Shown: positions 10,357 to 21,739 of the stretch, piece after piece
How the letters are laid out: every line of letters starts with the position of its first letter
Position numbering within the stretch: position 1 is the stretch's first letter
Assembly (NCBI GenBank): GCA_963995525.1
Contig: OZ023205.1
Span: forward strand, 70,638,145-70,702,144
Length of the DNA stretch: 64,000 nucleotides
Source of the DNA: Escarpia spicata
Taxonomy: Eukaryota; Annelida; Polychaeta; Sabellida; Siboglinidae
Reading direction: 5' to 3'
The notes under the pieces: generated by a model
Database searches by the model: none
What the model was told of the DNA's origin: nothing
The model's input: the letters and a program-made list of their open reading frames with translations, nothing else
Made by a program: the position numbers and the translations under genes

Positions 10357-10627
10357 GATAATAGTAACTACTACTGATACTACTACTACTACTACAACTA
10401 CTACTACTACTACTACCACAACTACTACTACCGCTACTACTAATACTAATATTACTACTACAACTACAACTACTACTGTCACCACCACCACTACTACTGC
10501 TACTACTAATACTAATACTATTACTACCACTATTACTACTACTACTACCACTATTACTACTACCACTACTACCATCACCACTACTACTACTACTACGACT
10601 ACTACTACTACTACTATTATTACTACC

Positions 10628-10659
<32 letters not shown>

Positions 10660-10811
10660 GACTACTACTACTACTACTATTACTACTACCACTACTACCA
10701 CCACCACTACTACTATTACCACCACTACTACTACCACTACTATTACTACTATTATTAATACTACTACCACTATTACTACTATTACTACCACTACTACTAT
10801 TACTACTACTG

Positions 10812-10844
<33 letters not shown>

Positions 10845-11228
10845 CTACCATTACTGCTACTACCACAACCTCCACCACTACTACTACTACCATTACTACT
10901 ACTACTACTACTACTACTACTATTACTACTACTACTACCACCACTATTACTATTACTACTACTGCTACCTCTATTACTATTACTACTTCTATTACTACTA
11001 CTTCTACTACAACTACTACTACCTCCACCAACAACCACTATTACTACTACTACCACTATTACTACTACTACTACCACTACTACTAATACCAATACTGCTA
11101 CAACTACTGCTACTATGACTACTACTGCTACTACTACTCCTACTACTACTACTACTACTATTACTACTACTACTACTAATAATAATAATAATATTAATAT
11201 TAATACTAATAATTAATAATAATACTAT

Positions 11229-11293
<65 letters not shown>

Positions 11294-11333
11294 CTACTAC
11301 TACCACCAACACCACCACTACTACTACCACTAT

Positions 11334-11366
<33 letters not shown>

Positions 11367-11405
11367 CACTATTACTACTAATACTACTACTACTACTACA
11401 ATTAC
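10357..11405. repeat. Imperfect (ACT)n trinucleotide satellite
   Basis: About 1.05 kb of ACT/TAC units with scattered ACC, ATT, GCT and ACG variants. It runs into TAATAATAATATT-rich DNA to about 11,490. Poly-Thr, poly-Val and poly-Ser ORFs on both strands are artefacts. Confidence 0.95.
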
Positions 11406-11519
11406 TAGTACTAGTACTAGTACTACTAATAATAATAATATTAATAATAATAATAATATTTATATTTATAATAACATAATAACATTAATAAGATAATCAT
11501 TAATTGGTGGTGTTATTTA

Positions 11520-13160
11520 ACGTCAGTCTCCACCCAGATGGTGCTCATATTGCTTAACCAGTCATTAGTGCAAGTTTTTGGCAGCAACTAGTGCAGCGCC
11601 CATATTGGCAATCAAGTGACACTTCTGCCTTTCACAAATACATCAACTATCGGCGCGTATGTAAAGACGGGGTAGCTCCCCTACTTAACACATGTGGTGA
11701 ATTAGCTGTCAGTAATACCGACAAAGCCACTGATCTAATCTCACAATTTTGGTCTGTTTTCACTATGGACAATGGGACTTTACCAGAGTTAAACACTCGT
11801 ACAGATGTTCAGTTATCTAATATATAGCTTTACCGAGAGCTTGTGTGTATTCATGTGTATGCTGCCAAATAAGTTCAGCCGTAGCGCGTATGGCATACCC
11901 TTCACTGAACTAAAATCTCTTTCATATAGTGTGTATTCCACTGTATATTATTTTCCAAATGTCACTCGACAGCGGTGTATGTCTTTCACCCTGGACATTG
12001 GCAGACATCACCCCTTTTTACAAGAAAGGAGATGAATCGCAGTCATGTAATTACCGCCCGATTAACATTCTACCAGCCATGTGCCAATTGTTTAAACGAA
12101 TATTGGCTGACAGCATAAATTACCACCTGCATCATAATCACCTAATTAGAGATGCTCAACACGGTTCTGTTAAAGGGCTATCCACAGAGCTGCACTTATT
12201 GAATTGCAGTAATTTGCGGGTTAAGGCTATTGACTCAAACCGGTTCGATGACACCTCGTCCTAAATTACTATACAAATTACCGAAATCTGGGACATGCGG
12301 TAACATTTTACAATGGTTCACTAGCTTTCTGAGCAACCGCAAACAAAGAGTTAAAATAAGTGAAACATTTTCTGGTTATACCGATGTCTCGTCCGGTGTC
12401 CCGCAAGGCTCGTGCACCGGTCCCCTGTTATTTATATTGTACGTAAGCGATCTGCCCGACGAAAGTGCGACTGCTAACACTAATGTATGTCTGTTTGCGG
12501 ACGATACCAAAATATCCACCGTGCTCTCGGATGTTTTCGAACGGCCTGAAATGCAAATGTGTCTTAATGAATTCGTGGTTTCGGCTGACCGGTGGCAGCT
12601 TCAAGTGTCTGAGCATAAATGCTGTGTAAAGTAAAGGCAAAGGTAAGTTCTTATATATCGCAGTATCCAGTCCTCAGGATTGCTCAAAGCGCTTTACACT
12701 CTGCCAGATCTGTACTGACTATTGGAAATAGTATCCCGGTTACCTATCATTTGAATGGTGTACAGCTTGTTAACGTTAATGCATACCGAGATCACGGTGT
12801 TACAGAGGATGATAATTGTTTATTTAAGCAGCACATTTGTTCTATTTCTCAAAAAGCATACAGCGCAATCAATGTTATTTTCACTGCTTTGATACTGCTG
12901 ATGTTTATGTTCTCATTAAAGCATATAAATTATTTGTGTGCCCAGTGCTGGAATACTGTTCTACTGTGTGGAACCCATACATACCAGTGAGGCAGTACTT
13001 GGGATGACTGACCAGTGAGATAATGTGCAACGGTTGTTTACGCACCTGGTCTATTACCGCTGTACATTCGATGCAAATCATGGCTACTTACAAGACTTGA
13101 ATAGCTTCATCTAGAGAGTCTCGAACTCCGCCGGGTTTATAATGATTACGGTAAAGGTAT
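11520..13160 (+). mobile_element. Decayed CR1/Jockey-type LINE ORF2
   Basis: Blocks appear in the expected order over several frames: VAPLLNTCGELAVSNTDKAT with ISQFWSVFT (linker before RT), ITPFYKKGDESQSCNYRPIN and LIRDAQHGSVKGLS (RT 1-2), then QWFTSFLSNRKQRVKIS, SSGVPQGSCTGPLLFILY and VCLFADDTKIST (catalytic FADD near 12,500), and a thumb remnant to about 13,120. The segment 11,820-11,980 and the end are badly frameshifted. No endonuclease half was found. Confidence 0.8.
12640..12712 (+). repeat. Short repeat inserted in the LINE ORF
   Basis: TTATATATCGCAGTATCC and GGATTGCTCAAAGCGC interrupt the RT frame just after HKCCVK. The segment resembles the hairpin-like tail repeats at 1949 and 8491. 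The RT reading resumes after it (LTIGNSIPVTYHLNGVQL). Confidence 0.45.
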
Positions 13161-13453
13161 ATAATATCAATCATGGACATGTCAATGTATCTGAAAATGA
13201 TATAATTTCGTGCAATACCACTGCTATAAATACAACCATTTCGACGAGAGGTCATGGACTTAACCTTAAGACAACACCTTTAAACTTGATGTAACAAAAA
13301 CATTTTAGGAATCTACTTGATTGGGATATTTGTGTATAATTACTATTGAATATTATCAGTTCACCATTACGGTGTATTACATATGATGATGGGTGGATGT
13401 AAAACGTTGTATGCTGTATTATATTCATGTAATAATGTTGTGTGTATATGTAA
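13161..13453. other. No feature recognised
   Basis: AT-rich intergenic sequence between the LINE remnant and the minus-strand ORF. Confidence 0.3.
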
Positions 13454-13750
13454 TTAGCAAGTGTTGTACCCATACGACACAACTGTTTTAACATTGTTGA
13501 TCCTAAATAAACAATCAATGTATCGTGTTGTATTGTAATGAAGTGTTCGCCAGTAGGCGACATCGAGTCTTTGTTTGACAAATGTATTACGAATCCACCA
13601 CCCCAAGACATTGGCATCATATGGACACGCTGGGGCAGGACTTTGATGACAAAAACACAGCATCAATGTAAGAAAAACCCATAATCCGACTGTATCAACC
13701 AAATCGACGCGGCCATGATCTATGGCCTGCGTATATGTGTTCCCATACAT
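13454..13750 (-). CDS. Hypothetical small ORF with a signal-peptide-like segment
   Basis: A 98-codon frame begins with a hydrophilic stretch, then VGLWVFLTLMLCFCHQSPAP (a plausible secretion signal). It continues CPYDANVLGWWIRNTFVKQ and ends SYGYNTC before TAA. An in-frame acceptor-like TTGATACAG lies just before the hydrophobic core, so this may be the second exon of a spliced gene. No homologue is recognised and it may be fortuitous. Confidence 0.3.
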   Translation of the reverse strand: MYGNTYTQAIDHGRVDLVDTVGLWVFLTLMLCFCHQSPAPACPYDANVLGWWIRNTFVKQRLDVAYWRTLHYNTTRYIDCLFRINNVKTVVSYGYNTC

Positions 13751-14605
13751 GTCGGCTTCGACAAGGCCATGAAGTCAGAGCCGAAGAACCCGAAAGACGC
13801 TCTAACTAATTTCGGGAAATGGAGCTGCGACTTCTATTTAATAATGACGTTTAATGAGTTGTGCGTTATCCTCTCTAGGTCACACCTATTAAGCCCAGCG
13901 AACAAGTCCAACAAGTTGGTTTGCGGCATTTGGCACTGTGCTCCGTATATGAGTCAGGTCTAATAATACACAGAAGCTCTTTACCTGATTCTCTTCTTCC
14001 TTGGCCTAGAGAACATCCACAGTTGAAGCAAACAAACACACAAAACATGCAGTGTCGTGTGCCTCCGAGCCAACTCGATCCACGCCTGATTAAAGTTTAA
14101 TTTGGTTTGTATAAACTTGTCATGGTTATTTGAGCACATGCACCAGTTATTTCACACGCCCGCGATCTATATGAGTAGGAGGATAGATGCCGCTGTTACG
14201 TAGGTGTACCGAGGTAGATTTAAATAAAACCGAAATAACGTCAATGTATACTTACAACATCGACAGTACAGCATTCGAGGTGCCTTGAATGTTTTCCTTT
14301 GCTGTCCGTTGCGCCGTGCAGTCGGATTCCAGTTTAATCCATAACAAAATCATTTTGCACCAAAGAAGCGTGAGTAACTGGCGCCACGCAACAGGACTCT
14401 ACGTCACTTCCGTAGTTCCCGACGCGTAGCTCACCACGCGGCGCAACTGCCCACCACTACGTCTAAACAAGATTTCCTTCAACATTTCCCTTCAAGACCA
14501 GGTCAGCTTATTTAAGGGCTGACCGGTTAGTTTACGATGACTATGTCCCTCGACGATATATGATATGTGGATAACACCACACACACTGACACATTCAACG
14601 TTCAG
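13751..14605. other. No gene recognised
   Basis: About 850 bases with short ORFs only and no family resemblance. A moderately GC-rich part lies at about 14,280-14,480. Confidence 0.3.
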
Positions 14606-14651
14606 ATGTTCGGATCGTTTGCATATATATATATGCAAACGATCCGAACAT
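14606..14651. repeat. 46-bp perfect palindrome
   Basis: ATGTTCGGATCGTTTGCATA is followed by an alternating TA centre and the exact reverse complement, 23 + 23 bases with no spacer. It can extrude a cruciform or fold as one hairpin in RNA. AT-rich DNA follows to about 14,685. Confidence 0.95.
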
Positions 14652-14689
14652 ATATATGTATATGTATATATATAATTATATATTTGGTG

Positions 14690-14935
14690 TAAAAGAACGT
14701 TTCAAGAAGAACATGTGGTGCAAGAAGAACGGATGGCAAAGAAAGCAGATGCCCGGAGAGTGGAAGGAAAACGAAGACGAGGGCGACTGAGACTGAGGTA
14801 GGAAGATTGCGTGAAGAGAGACCTGGAGGGATGGAAAGGAAAATGGAGGAAAAGAGCAATAGACCGAGGAGAATGGAGAAGGGTGGTAGAGAAAGTAGTG
14901 CAAGTGCAATGAGGAGGAAGAGAAAGAAAAATGTC
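14690..14935 (+). mobile_element. LINE RT C-terminal remnant (RTE/Jockey-like tail)
   Basis: The frame reads ERMAKKADARRVEGKRRRGR, then LRLR, a stop in place of Trp, EDCVKRDLEGW and GEWRRVVEK. The GKRRRGRP-(x)-RW-x-DCV motif with a following W-R-x-(I/V)-V is characteristic of LINE ORF2 C-termini. Only the tail is preserved. Confidence 0.7.
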
Positions 14936-15437
14936 GACGTATCCAAGTCAGCCTCACCCCTGAAGACAGGGAACGACGAGGAGAACAACACCATATTTGT
15001 AGTGTGAAATGTATATAAAATACACGTTTGACGTTCTTGGCGTGTGCTGCAGTAATGTTGTTGGTAGCGGTCAATGGTGATTAGCGTTGAATCAATCAGC
15101 GCATTTGATTTAGCCACAGTTGATGTATTTGCAGCTCCCCGGTTATTTTACCGTACAATGTTATTTACTCTTGATAGCGTCATATGTGAAGTTCCCGGTT
15201 AAGGCGAAAGTGTCACGTTTGAAAATCCTAATACATTGCAAGCTACTCTGACATTTTCATAAAAGCAATGCCGCCATTTGGGGGTTGCATTACCATTACA
15301 AAAATGCAAGAACAGAGCAAGCACTGTTGCAATACATAACGAATCCGTGCTTATTACATACACGCTGTTATGTAAAATAATAATTATGTTGTGCATTGCT
15401 TCTACTTCTTTGCTTGCCTTTGGTATCGAACATAGAT
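14936..15437. other. Sparse region with one minor ORF
   Basis: A minus-strand frame at 15,396-15,199 contains VLALFLHFCNGNATPKWRHC after an acceptor-like GCAACAG. It could be a signal-peptide exon of a short secreted product, but there is no supporting neighbour. Nothing else is seen. Confidence 0.25.
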
Positions 15438-15674
15438 TCAGAAAGGCAATGGTCCACGTCTGATGCAGGCGCGCTGGTGGCTAACCAGGCCATTCCTGGA
15501 CAGGTAGATTTTGTCGCAGCGACTGCAGGGGTCTGGCCGCTGGAGGGTGCTGGTGGATTTCATTTTATCCCCCTCTTCTCTCCTGTATTTGTTCTCAGCT
15601 CGTTCTTGAAAAGGGAGGTTCCTTGTATCACTTGCCGCGAAGCCATCTGCCGCCTGACCTTCCCAATAGATCAA
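15438..15674 (-). mobile_element. LINE ORF2 C-terminal zinc-finger remnant
   Basis: On the minus strand ERAENKYRREEGDKMKSTST leads into CSRCDKIYLSRNGLVSHQRAC, a C-x2-C-x12-H-x3-C knuckle. LINE ORF2 proteins of RTE-like clades often end with a similar CGR-x-C-x-S-R-x-GL-x-SH-x-R-x-C motif. Only this tail remains. Confidence 0.65.
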
Positions 15675-16149
15675 GTCAAATTAATCAAACTACTTTATTG
15701 TCTGTCCTAAAACAATACATGTTAAAACAGAAAATTTCTTTTGGCTCATCCGTTGACCATCCAATCAATTACTTACCTCTAAGAAATAAAACAATTAAGA
15801 TATAAAAACACACAAAACATTATTGAATGCATATGTAAAGTCCCCGCACATATGTAAAGTCCCCGCACATATGAAGTTTTACGATCAATATGTATATAAA
15901 TAACACATTAAAATATCCTAAAATGAAAACTAAACATACCACATAAACAGACAATTTACTAAATGTTAAGTTCTCCCGAGCATACCATGTGGCCTATAAA
16001 TAATCAAACCCAAACACTCCCAGAACACCAGAGAAGGCCATTAGTGCATTTTGAAAACATACAGAGACAAGAAACTGTAAATAATACCTAATACATGCAG
16101 ATTAAAGTAATATATAACAATAAGACGCCCAAACCTAGTTATGATGTTG
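15675..16149. other. No gene recognised
   Basis: AT-rich. A 19-bp motif (TATGTAAAGTCCCCGCACA) occurs twice in tandem at about 15,832-15,869. Confidence 0.35.
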
Positions 16150-17695
16150 AATGAAAGCTTCTGAGTTTCCTAAATAAAACGATACGTTGCTGTGATTTTG
16201 TGTACACCATGTCAGCATGTTTATTGAAAGTGAGTTTTTTATTAATAGTAATAACCAAGTATTTGAAACTGTCCACCCTCTCCACCTCCCTCTGGTCTTA
16301 CACTACTGACCTTCCTGTTTCTCTTCCCCTGCTGTTGCCAAGGATAAGCTCCTTGGTTTTCCCTAAATTTAATTCAAGAAAACTGTCCTCAATCATTGCA
16401 CTCAACACGTCAATCTGAAGAAAGTATTGAGAAATTAACAATGTATATTTCAGTCATCCCACAAGCACCATGTCATTTGCGCATTTCAGAAGTGTAAGAA
16501 CTGGGTCATTACATCTGATGCTATTTGTATACAAATGTACAGTGAGAAAAGCACGGGAGAGAGAACGCACCCTTGAGGGGCTCCGGTGTTCACAACAATC
16601 TTTATCAGACAATACAGGTTTAGCAAACATGCGGGCATTAAGACTGATCCGCTGTGGCCGATCGCACAGAAACTGCCTTATCCACAAAACGAGATCAGAA
16701 TTTACATCTAAGACTAACACACTCTGAATCAAAACATGATGCTGAATAGTTTGAAAAGCAGCGGGCATATCCATGAAAAGAACTCTGGAAGTACCAGCTT
16801 TATTTAAATGATTAGCTATGAGATCAACAAGTGTCAGAGTAGCGTCCTCTACACCTCTTCTAGCCCTAGAGGCGATGTGCAACTGGTCTATGCGATCGGC
16901 CACCGATGAAGACAGGTGAGCGCAAACAATATTCTCCTTGCACTTGGCAACGACAGAAGTAAGTGCTACTGGACGAAAGTCTTTCATGTGAATGGCACCT
17001 GGAAATGTGGGCACTGGAATGATAATTGACATCTTCCATGAACACGGCTTAACTTAATTATCTAACAGCAGCTGAAATACACAAGTGAAAAAAGGGCCCA
17101 GCTGTTCGGCACAAACTTTCAACACACGACCTCGTAGATCATCTGGTCCGGGCGCTTTGTTGGTCTTGACAAAACATTTCACAACATCAGCCTCTTCAAT
17201 TACAACACTAGAGAGACTACAAGTGGCAGGCACAACTGATCACATTCTGTATGAAATTCCTGAGTATCAAATCGGAAATAAAACAGCGTTATGTGATGCC
17301 AATGGTGTTGGTGGTTGTTTCCTACCCATCACTGTATTGAGACCCTGTCAATCAGTTTTCGCATTGCCACACAACAGTTTGCGTTCCACTTTGTCTTTGT
17401 ATACTAATTTTGCTAACTTAACTTTACTTCTGAAGATTTTGTTCAGTTCTTTCACTTTAGGGGTGTCGCCAACTAGAAATGCCTGTTTCTTTTCATTCAA
17501 AATACATTTTAACTTTGATTTTATCACCGAATCCTCACAAACTGAACGTACGACGTTACACGATCCACAAGTTCATCCGGGTTATCATAACAACTGTCAA
17601 AAAATACCTTCCAATCAGTCGTTTCAAAACAATCTTTCAGTTTTTCTGTGTTATCCCAGTCCCATACTGTGTCATGTTGATTAAATAGCTCTTAA
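16150..17695 (-). mobile_element. Rex1/Babar-like LINE remnant
   Basis: Minus-strand blocks in order are a linker (KDCFETTDWKVFFDS near 17,640), EEADVVKCFVKTNKAPGPDD, MKDFRPVALTSVVAK, RRGVEDATLTLVDLI, KAGTSRVLFMDMPAAFQTIQ, LWIRQFLCDRPQRISLNAR, then TVHLYTNSIRCNDPVLTLLK and CANDMVLVG (a degenerate F-A-D-D box). The block set follows Rex1-type RT. It is broken by stops and small indels and lacks a clear 5' part. Confidence 0.8.
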
Positions 17696-17699
17696 TGAT

Positions 17700-19520
17700 A
17701 CCATTTGCAATCACTCCGCGATATGATAGTTTGTTTAAACAATGTCATTGTGTAGTGTATTAAAGGCGTTTGATAAATCTAACAATATGGCTATGGGGAT
17801 TTCACCTTTGTCCATGACACGGGTGAGGTTATCAATTAGTTCTAATGCAGCTACTTCTGTTGGGTGTTTTTTTCTATATCCCTATTGACAGTTGAAAAGT
17901 AGGTTTGATTTTGAAAGGATGAATATAGCTGGTTATACATAATTTGTTCGATTACCTTTGACATAATTGGCAGCAGTGATATGGGTCGATAATTTGTAAA
18001 TACACTATCATTGTCTTTTTTGAATAATTGTTACGTTTAGGTTGAGTAGAAATATTCCTGTTTTATTTATTACTCTTCTATGTGGCTGTGTTGAAATTTA
18101 TTTTAAAAATTTCAATAATTTGGTAGGTATACCATCTATTCCGTAACTAGATTTGGCATGTAGGCTATCAATAATATTACCTACGTCATTTTTGTTCACT
18201 TTTTCAAAAATAAATCTAAATTGTGATTAGAAGTTAAATACTTTGTTTAAAAAAATAATTGGAGTTGTGTAAAGAAGTTATTAAAATGATTTGCAATGGT
18301 AGGTTTATCTGTGACTTGTTTTCCATTCACATTAAACAAGTCTGGAATTAAGTGTTGTGTTTAGTCATGTTTAAGATGTCACTTATCTTTAACCCACTTT
18401 TCCTTATGTTTGTTTTGTACTGATTGAAACAACTTTCATTGTACATTTTCTTTGCCTGTCTAATACTTCTTTTCAATACAGTATTTATTCGTGTAATTCG
18501 GTTTTTGTTAATACATATTACCGTTATACATGACTTAACCTCCGACGTTCGTTTGTATAAATTATCCCTGTGTTTTAGAAATCAGACAATGTCTATTGCT
18601 ATCAACTTATATTGTTTCTGTATATGTTTGTTGAATTTTACACGTTTACTTTAGAAATGTTTTTCGATTCGTTTTTAAAGAATATCTCCCACAATACGTA
18701 GGTTTATATTTGGGTTGTTATTTGAAGTTGTGTTCATTTTTTTAACATGTAATTTTTTTTTGTAAATCGTTAAAATAATTGGCATACGCGTTAAAGGAAT
18801 ATCTTGTAATATTGGCATATTTTGGCTTTGTGTCATCATGATCACATATTGTATTCAAACATGTAAAGTAAGGTTGGTGGTCTGAACATTTATAATAACA
18901 ATACAACATGTGGTGTTCAGTGAGGCTTTGGGTAGTTTACAGAAACTAATATATACTAGTGTTGCATTGGAATTCGAAAATCGTGTCAGTAAGATTATTT
19001 TTGAGTACACACTAAGAGTAATTAGTGCATCGAGAAAATCTCCAAACACACCCTTTGTATTGACACTTACTAAACTTAGTAACCTTCTTTATTTATTTTT
19101 CTAAGAAGTCTAATATAGGAATAAACTCGTCTATAAAAACGTTGTAATTTTCTTAATTTTCTATGTGGTATTTAGTAAATTAGTCTGTAAATATTTCCAA
19201 GTATAATATCTTTTGTTAAAAAATTACAAATTATTTCAATGAATTGACCTTCCCATATAGTTGATGAGCTAAATTGAGACTCAGTTTTATATTTCTATTT
19301 CTGGTTAAGGTAAATAATCAGTCTACCTTTTTTGCTGCTGTGGTTCCATTTTACAATGCAATGATAACCGTTGAACTGTAGAAGGGGGCATCGTCGTTAT
19401 CGCTAAGCCATGCTTCTTGCAAACACATAACACTAAACTGAAAACCAGAATCATTAAGTTCATCAACGAATATTTGCAATCTGTCAAACTTCACATGTAC
19501 GCTCTCAATATTATTTTCAG
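17700..19520 (-). mobile_element. Decayed LINE (endonuclease and RT)
   Basis: On the minus strand the endonuclease start (LNIESVHVKFDRLQIFVDEL, QFSVMCLQEAWLSDNDD) lies at 19,520-19,370. Linker fragments run to 18,400 (RSIRQAKKMYNESCFNQYK). RT pieces follow: SSYGIDGIPTKLLK near 18,150, FTNYRPISLLPIMSKVIEQI near 17,980, and TEVAALELIDNLTRV with IAILLDLSNAFNTLHNDIV near 17,760. It abuts the Rex1-like remnant. Unit A of the tandem duplication begins inside its endonuclease end. Confidence 0.75.
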
Positions 19521-19524
19521 AAAG

Positions 19525-20090
19525 GTGACACCAATTAAACTTGGATCGAACCGTCTCAGAAAGGTGACCTCAATTCGACTTGGAACAAAGCGTCTTAGAA
19601 AGGTGACATCAGTTCGACTAGGGAACGAACCGTCTCAGAAAGGTGATATCAATTCAACTTGTAACGAACAGTGTCACAAAGAGAATATCAGTTCGACTTT
19701 GAACGAACTGTCTCAGAAAGATGACATCGGTTCGACTTGGAACAAACCGTCTCAGAAAGGTGATACCAGTTCGACTTGGAACGAACCGTCTCAGAAAGGT
19801 GACATCGGTTCGACTTGGAAAGAATTGTCTCAGAAAGGTGACTTCAGTTCTTCTTCGAACGAACTGTCTCAGAAAGATGACATCGGTTCGACTTGGAACA
19901 AACCGTCTCAGAAAGGTGATACCAGTTCGACTTGGAATGAACCGTCTCAGAAAGGTGACATCGGTTCGACTTGGAAAGAATTGTCTCAGCAAGGTGACTT
20001 CAGTTCGTCTTGGAACGAAGCGTCTCAGAAAGGTGACATCAGTTCGACTTGGAACAAACCGTATCAGACCGGCGACGTCAGACTGCCTTT
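19525..20090. repeat. 39-bp minisatellite, unit A (about 14 copies)
   Basis: The unit is of the type CCGTCTCAGAAAGGTGACAT followed by CAGTTCGACTTGGAACGAA. Since 39 is a multiple of 3 it makes a periodic ORF (13 residues per unit), which is an artefact. Within it a four-unit block of about 156 bases is itself duplicated (about 19,700-20,010). The same array occurs at 37,790 and 63,470. Confidence 0.9.
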
Positions 20091-20824
20091 GAACATGCCA
20101 TCCCGGACAGTTAATACCAGGCCTGTATGAAGGCTCTACACACTAGTACGACTGTAACGGGGAGCGAACAGATTAGTAGGCACATAATCACGGTCTGCGT
20201 TCAGCTGGCGAGGACTTGAGATCCATGTTTCTAAAGCAATCAACAGGGATATATATAGAGAGCAAGTAAACCAGAAGTTAAGAGTGTATCTACTAGCTAA
20301 GCCAGTCACAATTCCAAATAAAATCATTAAAGAACGGCGTAATGTCCAGCGCCCAATGTATAATTACTCATTATTAATACAACTGTATGATTATTTACAA
20401 TGACTATCAAACATACAAATCTGAATTGGGTGATTATGTAAATATTACATATGGTTAGAGAAAGGTAATTCTACTTATACGGCATATCATGGCAACATCA
20501 TTAACAGTTTTGAATGTTATAACAAGTATGTCGAAATAACAACCCAAGACAATTCTTAGCGCCTGCTTGTTTAATCGCTTCATGTTTCAGTTTTAAACCG
20601 CAACACTTTTTGTTTAGCATCCACAATGATATCACAACGGAACACAAAAAGTAAACATCACAACTTAAGACGTGAACAAGTTATTACTCCAACAAATTAC
20701 CAGTGTAACTTGCTGAATTCAATAACATACGAGGACATGTTATTTTGCAACACGTAAGTACTGTATATGCATGTATCGGCGTAAGTGTCAACAGTATTTA
20801 TTTCAACTGCGTGTGGGATTGTAC
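20091..20824. other. No gene recognised
   Basis: AT-rich DNA. From about 20,340 it matches unit B from about 38,115. Confidence 0.35.
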
Positions 20825-20955
20825 GTGCGTAATCAGTCATTCTTTCACAGTATTTACGAGCCAGTGCAGAATTGCAGAAGGCAGGAGAGATGATCGGCTC
20901 CTTGCTGTGCGACTCGATACTCTTTGCGATATCGGCGTAATAGCAATATATATCA
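20825..20955 (-). other. Conserved open segment downstream of the unit A peptide exon
   Basis: On the minus strand, after ATACGTAG, a frame stays open past a possible donor (CGCAC|GTACAA). It contains YADIAKSIESHSKEP and ALARKYCERMTDYA. The unit B copy (38,581-38,711) is open in the same frame but differs at about 8 of 41 residues, including a Cys. It could be an alternative terminal exon or neutral sequence that happens to stay open. Confidence 0.25.
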
Positions 20956-21060
20956 CTACGTATACATATGTGTCAGGAGATCGAAATGAATATCATAGAC
21001 TCCCATCGGAACGACAACTGGATATTATAATAGGCACGCTTATCAGGGCAGTGTGTATTG

Positions 21061-21230
21061 TTAGTCGCAACGCTTCATGCATGCTCTCTCCGTCCTGGTG
21101 CATGAGCTGTAGCAGACTTTGATTGAGGACCTGGGACCTTCGTAGCAGTCCAGGTTGCAGTTGTATCGGTCGACCATGCACCTATCGTTGCAACGTCCAA
21201 CATCCACTTCCGTCCGAGTATAGAAACGGT
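21061..21230 (-). CDS. Terminal exon of eight-cysteine peptide paralogue, unit A
   Basis: On the minus strand CCTGCTTGCAG precedes an exon in phase 1, the same phase as exon 3 of the gene at 7652. It reads [19 protein letters not shown] and ends ERACMKRCD then TAA. Cysteine spacing is identical to the 7652 exon (x3, x6, x3, x10, x3, x6, x3), and VCY and TE-x-AC are shared. Six bases differ from the unit B copy, four of them synonymous, which suggests constraint. The signal peptide exon was not located with confidence. A possible pro-region exon at 21,559-21,633 has a compatible phase-1 donor. The product is unknown but secretion is likely by analogy. Confidence 0.6.
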
Positions 21231-21304
21231 CTGCAAGCAGGAACATAATATACGAATAAAGCTAGTGCCATTAATGCTAAAATGTGCAGACAATAGGTAT
21301 GACG

Positions 21305-21455
21305 CAGTGGGGTGTGTGAGTGTGTGTGCGTGTGTGTCTGTGTGTCTGCGTGTGTGTATATGTGTGTGTATGCTTGTGCGTGTGCCTGCGTTTATGCGAG
21401 CGTGCTCGCTTGCGTGTTCGTGCGTGCGTGTGGCAGTCCGCGTGCGTGTAAACGC
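21305..21455. repeat. Imperfect (GT)n microsatellite
   Basis: GTGTGTGAGTGTGTGTGCGTG-type DNA just upstream (minus strand) of the unit A peptide exon. Unit B has a longer, purer version at 39,064. Confidence 0.9.
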
Positions 21456-21558
21456 GTGAAATAATTCACCTGCTTTGATTGTATTATGTACCTGAGCTAC
21501 TCCAATGTTGGTTGTAATTGTTCTAGCAACAATATTCGTGCCTCCGTTGATAAATTAC

Positions 21559-21633
21559 GTGTTTGAATATCCTCTTGATTCCGTTTAAAACTTTGCTCAA
21601 GTTCGTTCGCTACATGTTGCTTCAGTTCAGTCG
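21559..21633 (-). other. Possible pro-region exon of the unit A peptide paralogue
   Basis: On the minus strand TTTGTGCAG precedes TELKQHVANELEQSFKRNQE and DIQT, ending at C|GTAATT in phase 1, which fits the exon at 21,230. The frame is charged and cysteine-free, like the pro-region of the 6600 exon, but shows no clear sequence match. In unit B (about 39,372-39,445) a 2-base deletion would break the frame. Confidence 0.25.
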
Positions 21634-21739
21634 TCTGCACAAATGTGTACCTGGCTACTGACAGCAGTGTCTATTTCCATATATGTAATATTCAGGCAAT
21701 AACAGCGGCGTGTCTGAATTCGTCCCAGAGACAAACATT

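Noticed and set aside
10262..11369. Large poly-Ser, poly-Val and poly-Thr ORFs on both strands
   Set aside because: They come from the ACT-type trinucleotide satellite.
19417..20130. 237-residue repetitive ORF (13-residue units)
   Set aside because: A product of the 39-bp minisatellite. The frame starts inside a LINE endonuclease remnant on the other strand.
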